Position numbers and translations under genes: made by a program. The notes under the pieces were generated by a model. It saw only the letters and a program-made list of their open reading frames with translations, was not told where the DNA came from and ran no database searches. Below, piece by piece: positions 1-7,465 of a stretch of 64,000 nucleotides of DNA. Origin of the DNA: Peptidiphaga gingivicola. GTDB lineage: Bacteria > Actinomycetota > Actinomycetes > Actinomycetales > Actinomycetaceae. How positions within the stretch are numbered: the stretch's first letter is position 1; each line of letters opens with the position of its first letter. The stretch is taken from assembly GCF_001652275.1 (NCBI RefSeq), contig NZ_LVZK01000001.1:310001-374000 (forward strand), given 5' to 3'.

Positions 1-1054
1 CCTTCGTGGCGGGAGCCGCCCCCGCCTTCGTGTAAACGAGCTCCTGCTGCTCGGGTGTGAGCATGAATTGCATGAGGCTCCATGCCTTCTTCGGATTTTT
101 CGCGCTGGCCGGAATCACCAGGCCTGTGCCGCCGAGGTACGAGCCGGGCTTCTTGGCAAACGGCGCCTGCGCCACGGCCCACTTTCCGGCTTGACCGGGG
201 ACGCCGTCCTTGAGCACGCCCATCATGTAGGGGCCGTTGAGGAACATGCCGATGCGTTCGTCCGAGATTCCCGGCAGGCCCGTGGAGTCGCCTTGCGAGT
301 CGTCCCACAGCAGGCCGCCGCTATCGAGCAGCTTCTTCATGTACTCCATCGCCTGGACGCCTTCGGGAGACGTGAACGCCGCCTTCTTTCCGGACTTGTC
401 GACGATCGACCCGCCGTTTTGGAAGAGGAACTGGGAGTACTGGAACGTGTCCGGGCGCACCTGCATCTGGTACTTGTCGGGTTTGCCGTCGCCGTTCGAG
501 TCTTCGGCCATGGCCTTGGAGACCTCGACGAGCTCGTCCCACGTGGTGGGAACCTTGAGCCCCTTGGCTTCCAGGATGTCCTTCCTGTAGTAGAGGGCGT
601 AGGCGTCGAAGTCGTATGCCAGGGCGATCTTGTGGCCCTTGTAGGTCATGGCGTCGACGGAGCCCTTGGTGTATTGGGAGTCGATGGACGCGCCGTTGAG
701 TTTCTCGCCCGAGATTTCGGACAGGTCGGACAGAAGGTCTTGGGAGGCGTAGGTCGGCACCCATGTCATGTCGATCGTGGCCAGATCGGGCGCCGAGTTC
801 GACGAGAACGCGGTCGACAGCTTCTCCTGGAAGGTGTCGTAGTCATAGACCTGGTAATCGACTTTGATTCCCGGGTGCTTCTTCTTGTACGCCTCGATGG
901 CGGGTTTCACCGGCGTCGCCGAGCCGTAGTAGTCCCAGACGACGATCGTGTTCGCGTCGGCGTCGTCGCTCGAACAGGCGGCGAGGCTTGTGCCCGCCAT
1001 TGCACATGCGGCGATCATCGCCGTTGCGATCGCCCGTTTGCTGTGTCTCCTCAT
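1..1054 (-). CDS. Sugar ABC transporter substrate-binding lipoprotein (partial, 3' end outside window)
   Basis: The protein starts at an ATG read from 1054 downward, with GGAG about 8 bases upstream. It begins with an Arg/Lys-rich signal peptide and a lipobox LAAC near residue 27, so it should be a lipid-anchored extracytoplasmic protein. The mature part matches the family 1 solute-binding proteins (CUT1 sugar ABC transporters): an early WDYYGSATP strand, a spacing typical of SBP_bac_1, and late motifs such as GGTGLVIPASAKNPKKAW and MLTPEQQE. About 350 residues are visible and the frame is still open at base 1, so the C-terminus is missing. A GntR-type regulator and a ROK kinase-type gene lie next to it, which suggests a sugar uptake locus whose permeases lie to the left. 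The sugar cannot be told from sequence. Confidence 0.85.
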   Translation of the reverse strand, partial: MRRHSKRAIATAMIAACAMAGTSLAACSSDDADANTIVVWDYYGSATPVKPAIEAYKKKHPGIKVDYQVYDYDTFQEKLSTAFSSNSAPDLATIDMTWVPTYASQDLLSDLSEISGEKLNGASIDSQYTKGSVDAMTYKGHKIALAYDFDAYALYYRKDILEAKGLKVPTTWDELVEVSKAMAEDSNGDGKPDKYQMQVRPDTFQYSQFLFQNGGSIVDKSGKKAAFTSPEGVQAMEYMKKLLDSGGLLWDDSQGDSTGLPGISDERIGMFLNGPYMMGVLKDGVPGQAGKWAVAQAPFAKKPGSYLGGTGLVIPASAKNPKKAWSLMQFMLTPEQQELVYTKAGAAPATK

Positions 1055-1181
1055 GTTCGCTCCAGCTGGTTGAGGTGATTGGGAGGAAGGGCATGGTCAG
1101 GCGCTGGGCGCGGGAGGCTCGCTCGAACGCCGCATCGACGGTTCGTGGACGACGATGCAGGCGCAGTGCGGAGTTCCCTTT

Positions 1182-2048
1182 TCATACGCTTCGCGGCCTG
1201 GCGACGTCGATGTGGTATTTCGCCCGACTGCCCTTCACAACTGTGCGACAGTATTCGATCGGACGCCCATCGGCGTTGCGTGAGATGAGTCTGATCAGGA
1301 GCACAGGTTCGCTGCGCTCCTGCTTGAGCAACGCAGCCTCCCTGGCGCTCGGCAGGGCGGGCTGGATCGTTTGATGCCCGCTGACGAGGTCGACGCCAAA
1401 GCGCTGGGAAAGGTGCGTGTAGAGGGATGAGGACCCGAGATCCAAGGAAAGGAGCCCGGGGAAGAGATATTCGGGAAGGAAGACGTGTTCGAGGAGCAAC
1501 GGCTCGTCGCCGGCGATGCGCAAGCGCTCGATCGAGTAGACCGGAAGCCCCGAGGCAATGCCGAGCCGGTCCGCCGTCGACGGCGTCGATTCGGTGACTT
1601 CCTGGGTCAAGACGACCGTGCGCGGCTCCAGGCCGCGGACGGCCATCTCCGCCGTGAAGCTCGTCAGCTCGGCGAGCTGGCGCTCCACCGGGCTTTCGCT
1701 GACGAATGTCCCGCGCCCGCGGACGCGGTAGATCTGGCCTTCGCGGACGAGCTCGTCCAGAGCGCGCCGCACCGTGACGAGGCTGCACCCGTAGAACTTT
1801 CCGAGTTCGCGCTCCGTCGGGAGGCGATCCCCTGATTTCCACCGCCCGGCGTCGATTTCCCGGCGCAGAGCGCTGTATACCTGGTGGTAAAGGGGAACCG
1901 GACCCCTGACGAGGGCGGCGCCGGGCGCGTTCGAGGGCTCGTCCGTGCCGACGCGCGCATCGGATTCACCCACGCGGGCATCGGCTTCAGCCGCATGCAC
2001 ATCGGCTTCGCCGTCAGGCACGCGGGAGTCGATCGTCTCCTGCGCCAT
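1182..2048 (-). CDS. GntR/HutC-family transcriptional regulator with UTRA domain
   Basis: A 288-residue regulator. After an acidic, low-complexity leader of about 45 residues comes a GntR winged helix at about 50-118 (LPTERELGKFYGCSLVTVRR is the recognition-helix region) followed by a UTRA effector-binding domain at about 137-280. This is the HutC subfamily architecture, normally a repressor released by a small metabolite, often a sugar phosphate. The start is supported by GAGAGGTG about 5 bases upstream. The gene diverges from the ROK gene and sits downstream of the binding-protein gene's start in the opposite reading order, so it probably controls both. A perfect palindrome pair in the gap to the ROK gene is the likely operator. 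The effector is unknown. Confidence 0.88.
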   Translation of the reverse strand: MAQETIDSRVPDGEADVHAAEADARVGESDARVGTDEPSNAPGAALVRGPVPLYHQVYSALRREIDAGRWKSGDRLPTERELGKFYGCSLVTVRRALDELVREGQIYRVRGRGTFVSESPVERQLAELTSFTAEMAVRGLEPRTVVLTQEVTESTPSTADRLGIASGLPVYSIERLRIAGDEPLLLEHVFLPEYLFPGLLSLDLGSSSLYTHLSQRFGVDLVSGHQTIQPALPSAREAALLKQERSEPVLLIRLISRNADGRPIEYCRTVVKGSRAKYHIDVARPRSV

Positions 2049-2076
2049 AGCGTCACCTCTCAGGTTTTCCGCGATT

Positions 2077-2100
2077 CATTATAATGTTATACTTAAGTAT
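2077..2100. promoter_or_regulatory. Divergent promoter with two perfect palindromes
   Basis: CATTATAATG (2077-2086) is a perfect palindrome and contains TATAAT in both directions, at 2080-2085 on plus and 2083-2078 on minus. Two bases on, ATACTTAAGTAT (2089-2100) is a second perfect palindrome. The pair lies between the divergent GntR and ROK genes. The first can serve as a shared -10 element; the second is a good candidate operator for the GntR protein. No clear -35 box is visible on either strand. Confidence 0.6.
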
Positions 2101-3373
2101 GGTCGCGCAAGGAGAACCTGTCAACACGTTCGGACAATCCGCCGGGCAACCCGCTGAGGCTCAAAGGTCTGACGCCTCGAAATCCGCGGGGCAATCAGCT
2201 GAGCTGCCCGCCGCTGCCCCCTCGTCGCCGCTGACAAGCGCAACGGACGCCGACGCCTCCGGCTGCGTCGGAACCCTCGACATCGGCGGGACGTGGATCC
2301 GCGCCGCCGTCGTCACGCCCGCCGGGGAGATCCTCGTCAGAAGCCGGCGGCCCTTGCCGACGTCGGAAGGCGGGCGGGCCGTCGTCGACACGTGCCTCGA
2401 CGCCCTCGGCGAGGCACGAATGCGAATCGGATGTCACACCCTCGAAAGGATCGGGGTGAGCGTGACCGGGCCGGTCGACCCGCGCACGGGCAAGCTTTTC
2501 ACGCCGCCGAACACCGGGCCTGTCCTCGCCGGGCTAGAGCTGGGCGAGGCGCTCTCGCGGGCCGCCTGCCTCGAGGTGCGCGTGGACCGCGACACGAACG
2601 CGGCGGCACTCGGCGAGCACCGCTGCGGCAGCGCGCGCGGCACAGCGAACTTCGTCTTCATCACGGTTTCCACCGGCGTGGGCGGTGCCGTCATGCTTGA
2701 CGGCCGCCTGATTCGCGGGGCCGACGGCGTCGCCGGGGAGATCGGGCACATCTGCGTGGAGCGCGGCGGCCCTCGGTGCGGCTGCGGCCGCCGCGGCTGC
2801 GTCGAGGCCATTGCGTCCGGCCCCTCGATCGCCCGCCGAGCCGAGGCGGAGCTCCGTGCCGCTGAGGGTGCCGAATTGCGTGCTGCTGAGGGTTTCGCGC
2901 AAACCCGCGCCGTCACGAAATCCGTCGAGGGCTCCACTGCTGCTGCCAGCGTCGCCGCCCGAGCCGGTGAAGCTGTCGCCGCACCGATCTCTTCGCAAAC
3001 ATCGTCGTTTTCGTCGCAAGCATCATCGTTCTCTTCGCAAACGTCCTCGCCCCTCGCCGAGCGCCTTCGAAGCGGCCGCCCGCTCACTGGCAAGGACGTG
3101 GACGAGTGCGCCGCCGCGGGCGACCCTCACGCGATCCGGGCGCTCGACGCAGCGGCCGCCGCGGTTGCGGGCATGTGCGTCGACATGGCCAACGTCTTCA
3201 ACCCCGAACGCATCGTGGTGGGCGGAAGCGTGGCCATCACCCACCCCGACTGGATCGCACGGGCATCCGAGCTCGTCGCCCGCGAGGCCCTCGTTCCCGC
3301 CAACCGCGAAGGAATCGTCGTCCCCGCGGAACTGGGCGACGACGTGAGCCTGGTCGGCGCGGCGTTCCTGTAA
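2099..3373 (+). CDS. ROK-family sugar kinase/regulator-type protein with a repeat-rich insert
   Basis: ROK signatures are present: LDIGGTW phosphate-1 loop near residue 61, STGVGGAVM, GEIGHICVERGG and the zinc-binding CGCGRRGCVE. The lack of an N-terminal helix-turn-helix argues for a sugar kinase (glucose, GlcNAc or ManNAc type) rather than a repressor. The start chosen is the ATG at 2099; an in-frame ATG at 2084 would overlap the TATAAT -10 element. No Shine-Dalgarno is visible, so the mRNA may be nearly leaderless. Between the zinc site and the C-terminal helices there is an unusual insert of about 75 residues (2850-3080) with two ELRAAEG copies and repeated SSQTSSF units. About 55 low-complexity residues also precede the first loop. 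It is probably co-regulated with the neighbouring sugar transporter. Confidence 0.85.
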   Translation: MVAQGEPVNTFGQSAGQPAEAQRSDASKSAGQSAELPAAAPSSPLTSATDADASGCVGTLDIGGTWIRAAVVTPAGEILVRSRRPLPTSEGGRAVVDTCLDALGEARMRIGCHTLERIGVSVTGPVDPRTGKLFTPPNTGPVLAGLELGEALSRAACLEVRVDRDTNAAALGEHRCGSARGTANFVFITVSTGVGGAVMLDGRLIRGADGVAGEIGHICVERGGPRCGCGRRGCVEAIASGPSIARRAEAELRAAEGAELRAAEGFAQTRAVTKSVEGSTAAASVAARAGEAVAAPISSQTSSFSSQASSFSSQTSSPLAERLRSGRPLTGKDVDECAAAGDPHAIRALDAAAAAVAGMCVDMANVFNPERIVVGGSVAITHPDWIARASELVAREALVPANREGIVVPAELGDDVSLVGAAFL

Positions 3374-3439
3374 ATCGGCGCAGCGTTTTTAAGAATGCAA
3401 CTGTTTCGAGTTTAAGAATGCGACTGTTTCGAGCCTTCG

Positions 3440-4159
3440 TCACCATTCCATCGGAGGGACGGCCTGGTTCGCCAAAACGACCCTTAAGTCCAATCCCAAC
3501 TCCTGCCCTACAGGGACGATGGACTCCGGACCGGAGACGATGACGGAATCGCCGTAGGGCGGCGCTGCAAGGCGAACTTCCTCGCCGAACTGGACGACGC
3601 CGGGAAGCGCCCGGCCTCGCCACAGGTCCGCGAAACGCGCAAGATCGATCAACGTGCTTGCCCTCGGAATAGACAGGCAATCGGCCGCTTCCAAAAGCTC
3701 CTCGTCCGCTTGGTCTGCCGACAGAACTTCGGCTTTGTCCGTCAACCAGACTCCCGCTTCATCTGCCGACCAGGTTCCTGCTTCGTCCGCAAACCGGACA
3801 CCAGCGTCATAGGTCAACCGCGCTAAGGAACTTTCAATCATTTCGGGGAAGGGAGTGAATGTCCATCCCTGATCGCTTCCCGCCACGGTGGCAAGGAGGT
3901 CGGCGACGCGTGCGATTGTCTCATCATCGGCATGCCCATTCGACGGACGCCAACGAACAGAGAAATCACCTGCCCCGCTTCCCCAATCAAGGTATTCCAT
4001 AGACGAGACGGACCCGCTCAGCGCCGCCTGAGACCACCCTTCAAGGGCAGACCACGCAAGGCAATCGTCGGATCCCTCATCCACCAAGGGCAGGAACACT
4101 CGCGCAATTCGAGGCGCACCCTCGAGCGCGTAATCGCCAAAACACCGCTTCTCGTCCAT
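3440..4159 (-). CDS. Hypothetical protein with decapeptide repeats
   Basis: A 239-residue soluble-looking protein of unknown family; no signal peptide or membrane segment. It has AAGG upstream of its ATG and normal codon use for the region. Around residues 115-160 it carries three to four degenerate ten-residue repeats of the form (F/W)xADEAGxW, encoded by roughly 30-base units (3700-3800). The rest resembles a small alpha/beta fold but I recognise no domain. It lies tail to tail with the ROK gene, with a short gap at its 3' end. It may belong to the broad group of immunity or SMI1-like small proteins, but nothing in the sequence proves this. Confidence 0.6.
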   Translation of the reverse strand: MDEKRCFGDYALEGAPRIARVFLPLVDEGSDDCLAWSALEGWSQAALSGSVSSMEYLDWGSGAGDFSVRWRPSNGHADDETIARVADLLATVAGSDQGWTFTPFPEMIESSLARLTYDAGVRFADEAGTWSADEAGVWLTDKAEVLSADQADEELLEAADCLSIPRASTLIDLARFADLWRGRALPGVVQFGEEVRLAAPPYGDSVIVSGPESIVPVGQELGLDLRVVLANQAVPPMEW

Positions 4160-4516
4160 AATTGAAACCTTACTTACAGCCCAACTGGGGTTCCTGCTTT
4201 GACGGGAGAGAGCAAATATTTGTTTTGCAAGGCCGCAATGGAAAACTCACAACGGACCTTTGAGCGGCCTACTGAAGGGATCCTTGGATGTTCCATCGAG
4301 CCTGGCAAGCAGACGTGGCAGGCGAACCCTCTTTCCAGCAATCGCATGGGAATGAATTATTCCGGCAAGTTCAGACGACAAAGTAAATCTTGCCTGGGTG
4401 GTATCCCACGCAAAGACGATACCAATTGGCAACGCAAGAAGTCTGGCTCCTGTGGCATGGCGTTCGGATGATGGGATGTGTGGCGGGTGGCGTTGGGTGG
4501 CCGTTAAGATCGGCCC
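4160..4516. other. Intergenic, no convincing gene
   Basis: This 357-base gap separates the repeat protein (read leftward) from the STAND NTPase (read rightward), so it should hold both promoters. A 90-codon frame starting at a TTG (4199-4471) lacks a ribosome site and recognisable content, and I do not call it. No clear promoter or hairpin stands out. Confidence 0.5.
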
Positions 4517-7198
4517 ATGGATTTTGGCGTGATTGTCGGTGGCTTGTCTGAGTTTTTCGACGGTTTAGGAATCGTCAACACAGCCTTCACCACGGCCGAG
4601 CGGCTCGGGAAATTGTCGAAGAGTCAGACGGTGCGAGCCAAGAAAATCGGGGCAAGACTGAAGAAAGCCTCGAAGAAAGAACTCACGCGGTCAAGCCCCC
4701 CGGAGGAAAGAAAAGCTGCCCAACAGGCCGTGAAAGCGGCCCTCGAGACTCTCGACGAGGCCCGTAAAGACACGGAAGCCCTCGTCCAGGCCAGACGCGG
4801 CCGCGACGCCTTCCTCGCCTACGTCAACGAGCACGGCGGCACGCAGCGGCGCGAGGCACTTGACGAAGACGTGCGGGGCCTGTTCGATGAATTGCTGGTC
4901 ATTGTCGCCGACGGGGTCTACGACTTAGCCGAGACCGACTCAGGCCTTGTCCCCCAAGCCCTGACGGACCTTCTCAACGACACCCAAATACTCCTCGGAA
5001 CACTGAAGACAATCGAGACAACCGCCGAAAAGACACTGGAGGCAGTCAACGTAGGCAACGCCGCTGCCGACGAGCGCTACATCGAGACAACAGGCAAGCT
5101 TGACAACATAAGCGGCCTCATCAATAAGCATCTTGCTGGGAGGAATGCCGATCGCGGGCGGAAGGTTCGGTTTGGCTCTCCCCCTGGCCGGGCGGCCGGC
5201 TTCGTTGACAGGCGGGAGCAGGCCGACCTCTACGAGGCGCTGGCCAGGCCTGAACCGGTGGACTCAATGGGGAAGAGGGAAACGTCCCAACTGGCCCTCG
5301 ACGATCCGCAAGCCCGCGGCTCGAATGCCGACAACAACGCGGATCATTCAACGGACGGCGTCGGTGGAGGCTCGCCGGCCTGGCGATGTCGTGGGTTCTT
5401 CGTCCGACGGCGCGGGTCGTCTGGCCGACGGTTCGGGATCTTCAACCAATGGTGTGGGTTCTTCGGCTGTGGGTGGGCCGGTTGTTGTGTGTGGGATGCG
5501 GGGTGTGGGCAAGTCTCAGTTGGCCGCCGCTTATGCCCGCGAATGTGAAAAGGCCGGGTGGTCTTTGGTGGCGTGGATGGACGCTTCGAGCCGTGAGGCG
5601 CTCGTGGCTGGTTTGGCGGGACTGGCCGTCGAGATGGGAATCGACGACGGCAAGGGCGACCCTGACGCTGCCGCCTGCCGGTGCGTGAACCGGCTCAACT
5701 CCGGTGAGGGTGACCGGCTGATCGTCTTTGACAACGTCGAGGACTTTGACGACCTGACCGGGCTGGTCCCCCACGGCCAGGGCTTGCGCGTCCTTGTCAC
5801 GACAACGGTTGCCAGCCCGGGCGACAGTGCCGGGCGCCTCATTGCGGTGGGGGCGTTCACGCGGCCCCAATCGGTAGATTTCATCAGGGAACGAACCGGG
5901 TTAGACGACGACGCCGGAGCGGCCCGTTTGGCCGAGGCTCTTGGGGATCTGCCTGTGGCCTTGGCCCAGGCCGCGGCGACCATCAAGCTCAATGGGTACG
6001 CGACGATAGACGAGTACTTGGCCGACCTGCGCGAGTACCGGCTTGACGAGGTCGTCGACCGCCTGCCCGGCGATGATTACCCCGATCTGGTGCACGCGGC
6101 CCTACGCAAAGCCTACGAATCGGCGCTGGACATGCTGGCCGACAAGGACCGCTCCAGCGGCGAGGAGGACCTGCCCAGAGTCGGAGCGGCGTCGGTGCAG
6201 TTGGCAGCCCTGGCCCTTCTTGCCCCTTCGGGCGTGCCCCGCCCTTGGTTGCATCGAATCGGCACGAGAATGCCGTTTGCCCGGCAATCCTTGGGGGCGC
6301 TTGTAGCCCACTCCATCTGCACCCCGTCCCAGGACGGGCGCTATGTCCGCATCCACGGCCTCCAAGGGCGCGTCCTACGCGAAGACTACAACAAACAACC
6401 CGAGGTTTTCGCCAGTCTGGAGAAAGCGGTCGTCACCCTGTTGGAGAGCATCGACATGGACGAGGCCTCAAAGAACGACACCCAGCGCGCCGACGCCCTC
6501 GACATGGCCGACCACCTCCGAGCCATCTCAGAACAACAACAAGGACAAGCACACTATTCCCCCCACGAGGTCCGCATCAACCCGTCGAGCGTCAGCAAAA
6601 TCATAAACTACACAGTTCATCGCCTCACCGATATGGGACGTCCGCAAACCGCCCTGACCCTCCAAGAAGCCGTCGACATGCTCACGAACGCCCTCGGCCC
6701 CGACCACCCTGACACACTCACTGCGCGAAACAACCTCGCCAGAGCCCACCGGCAGGCGGGAACACCTCCACAGCCATCGACATATACGAAGCCGTCTTGG
6801 CCGACCGCACCCGCATCCTCGACCCCGACCACATCGACACACTCGCCACGCGCAACGACCTCGCCGGCGCGCATCAGGATGCGGGAGACCTCCTGATGGC
6901 TATCGACATGTACGAAACCCTCCTGGACGACTGCATAAGTGTCCTCGACCCCGACCACCCCCACACACTCACCACACGAAGCAACCTCGCCGCCGCCTAC
7001 CTTGAGGCGGGGCACGTCTCCACGGCCATCGCCATGCACGAGGACCTCCTGGACGACCTCACCGGTGTCCTCGGCCCCGACCACCCCCACACACTCACCA
7101 CACGCAACAACCTCGCTGCCGCGAGAAAAAAGGCACAGCAAGCATCGTCGCCTCATACGGACGGCGAGGCAGAGTCCCCGCCTCCTCCCGAGAGTTAG
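4517..7198 (+). pseudogene. STAND NTPase (NB-ARC with TPR repeats) split by two frameshifts
   Basis: Three successive frames form one protein of about 890 residues. Frame 1 (4517 to about 5380) gives a helical N-terminal domain of about 210 residues and the usual pre-NTPase motif GFVDRREQADLYEAL. Frame 2 (about 5382-6757) gives the P-loop GMRGVGKSQ (about 5493-5519), Walker B LIVFDNVED (5719-5745) and the helical STAND region. Frame 3 (about 6759-7198) completes four 42-residue TPRs built on the repeat LDPDHPHTLTTR. The first join needs one extra base near 5381 (or two lost); the second fits loss of one G from the GGG at 6758-6760, after which the TPR reads correctly. No other stops occur, so any inactivation is recent, or the shifts are sequence errors. 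Such proteins are often antiphage or self/non-self sensors. The N-terminal effector domain is unidentified. Confidence 0.75.
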
Positions 7199-7267
7199 CA
7201 AGGATCGCGGAGCAAGAGTTAGCGAGAATCGCAGAGCGAAAGTAAAAGCGAAAGTAGTACAGAGCTG

Positions 7268-7293
7268 GGGGGTGCGCTTTTAGGTGCGCCCCC
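7268..7293. repeat. Hairpin element, copy 1 (REP-like or terminator)
   Basis: An 11-base-pair stem with TTTA loop, starting with GGGGG and ending with CCCCC. Relative to copy 2 three positions differ but pair as G-U, so structure rather than sequence is kept. It is followed by a related 25-base tail (AGCCATCAGCCACAGCGGCA) also seen after copy 2. It lies just after the STAND gene and may end that transcript, although no T-run follows. Confidence 0.6.
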
Positions 7294-7417
7294 TGCAGCC
7301 ATCAGCCACAGCGGCACTCATGTACCGCTAAGTTGCCACTAGGCTTCAGACCAGGCACCAGCTGGGGGCAATCCCGCCACAAGAGCGGGTTTGGGTTCAA
7401 CCGCCAGAATATAGACG

Positions 7418-7443
7418 GGGGGCGCGCCTTTAGGCACGCCCCC
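7418..7443. repeat. Hairpin element, copy 2 (REP-like or terminator)
   Basis: Second copy, exactly 150 bases after copy 1: an 11-base-pair stem (one C/A mismatch) with the same TTTA loop. The related tail runs into the clpB stop codon at 7466-7468. Together the two copies fill the gap between two convergent genes, as expected for bidirectional terminators or a repetitive extragenic palindrome pair. Confidence 0.6.
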
Positions 7444-7465
7444 ACACCAGCCACCAGCCGCAGCG

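Noticed and set aside
4199-4471. 90-codon frame between the repeat protein and the STAND gene
   Set aside because: TTG start, no ribosome site, no recognisable content.
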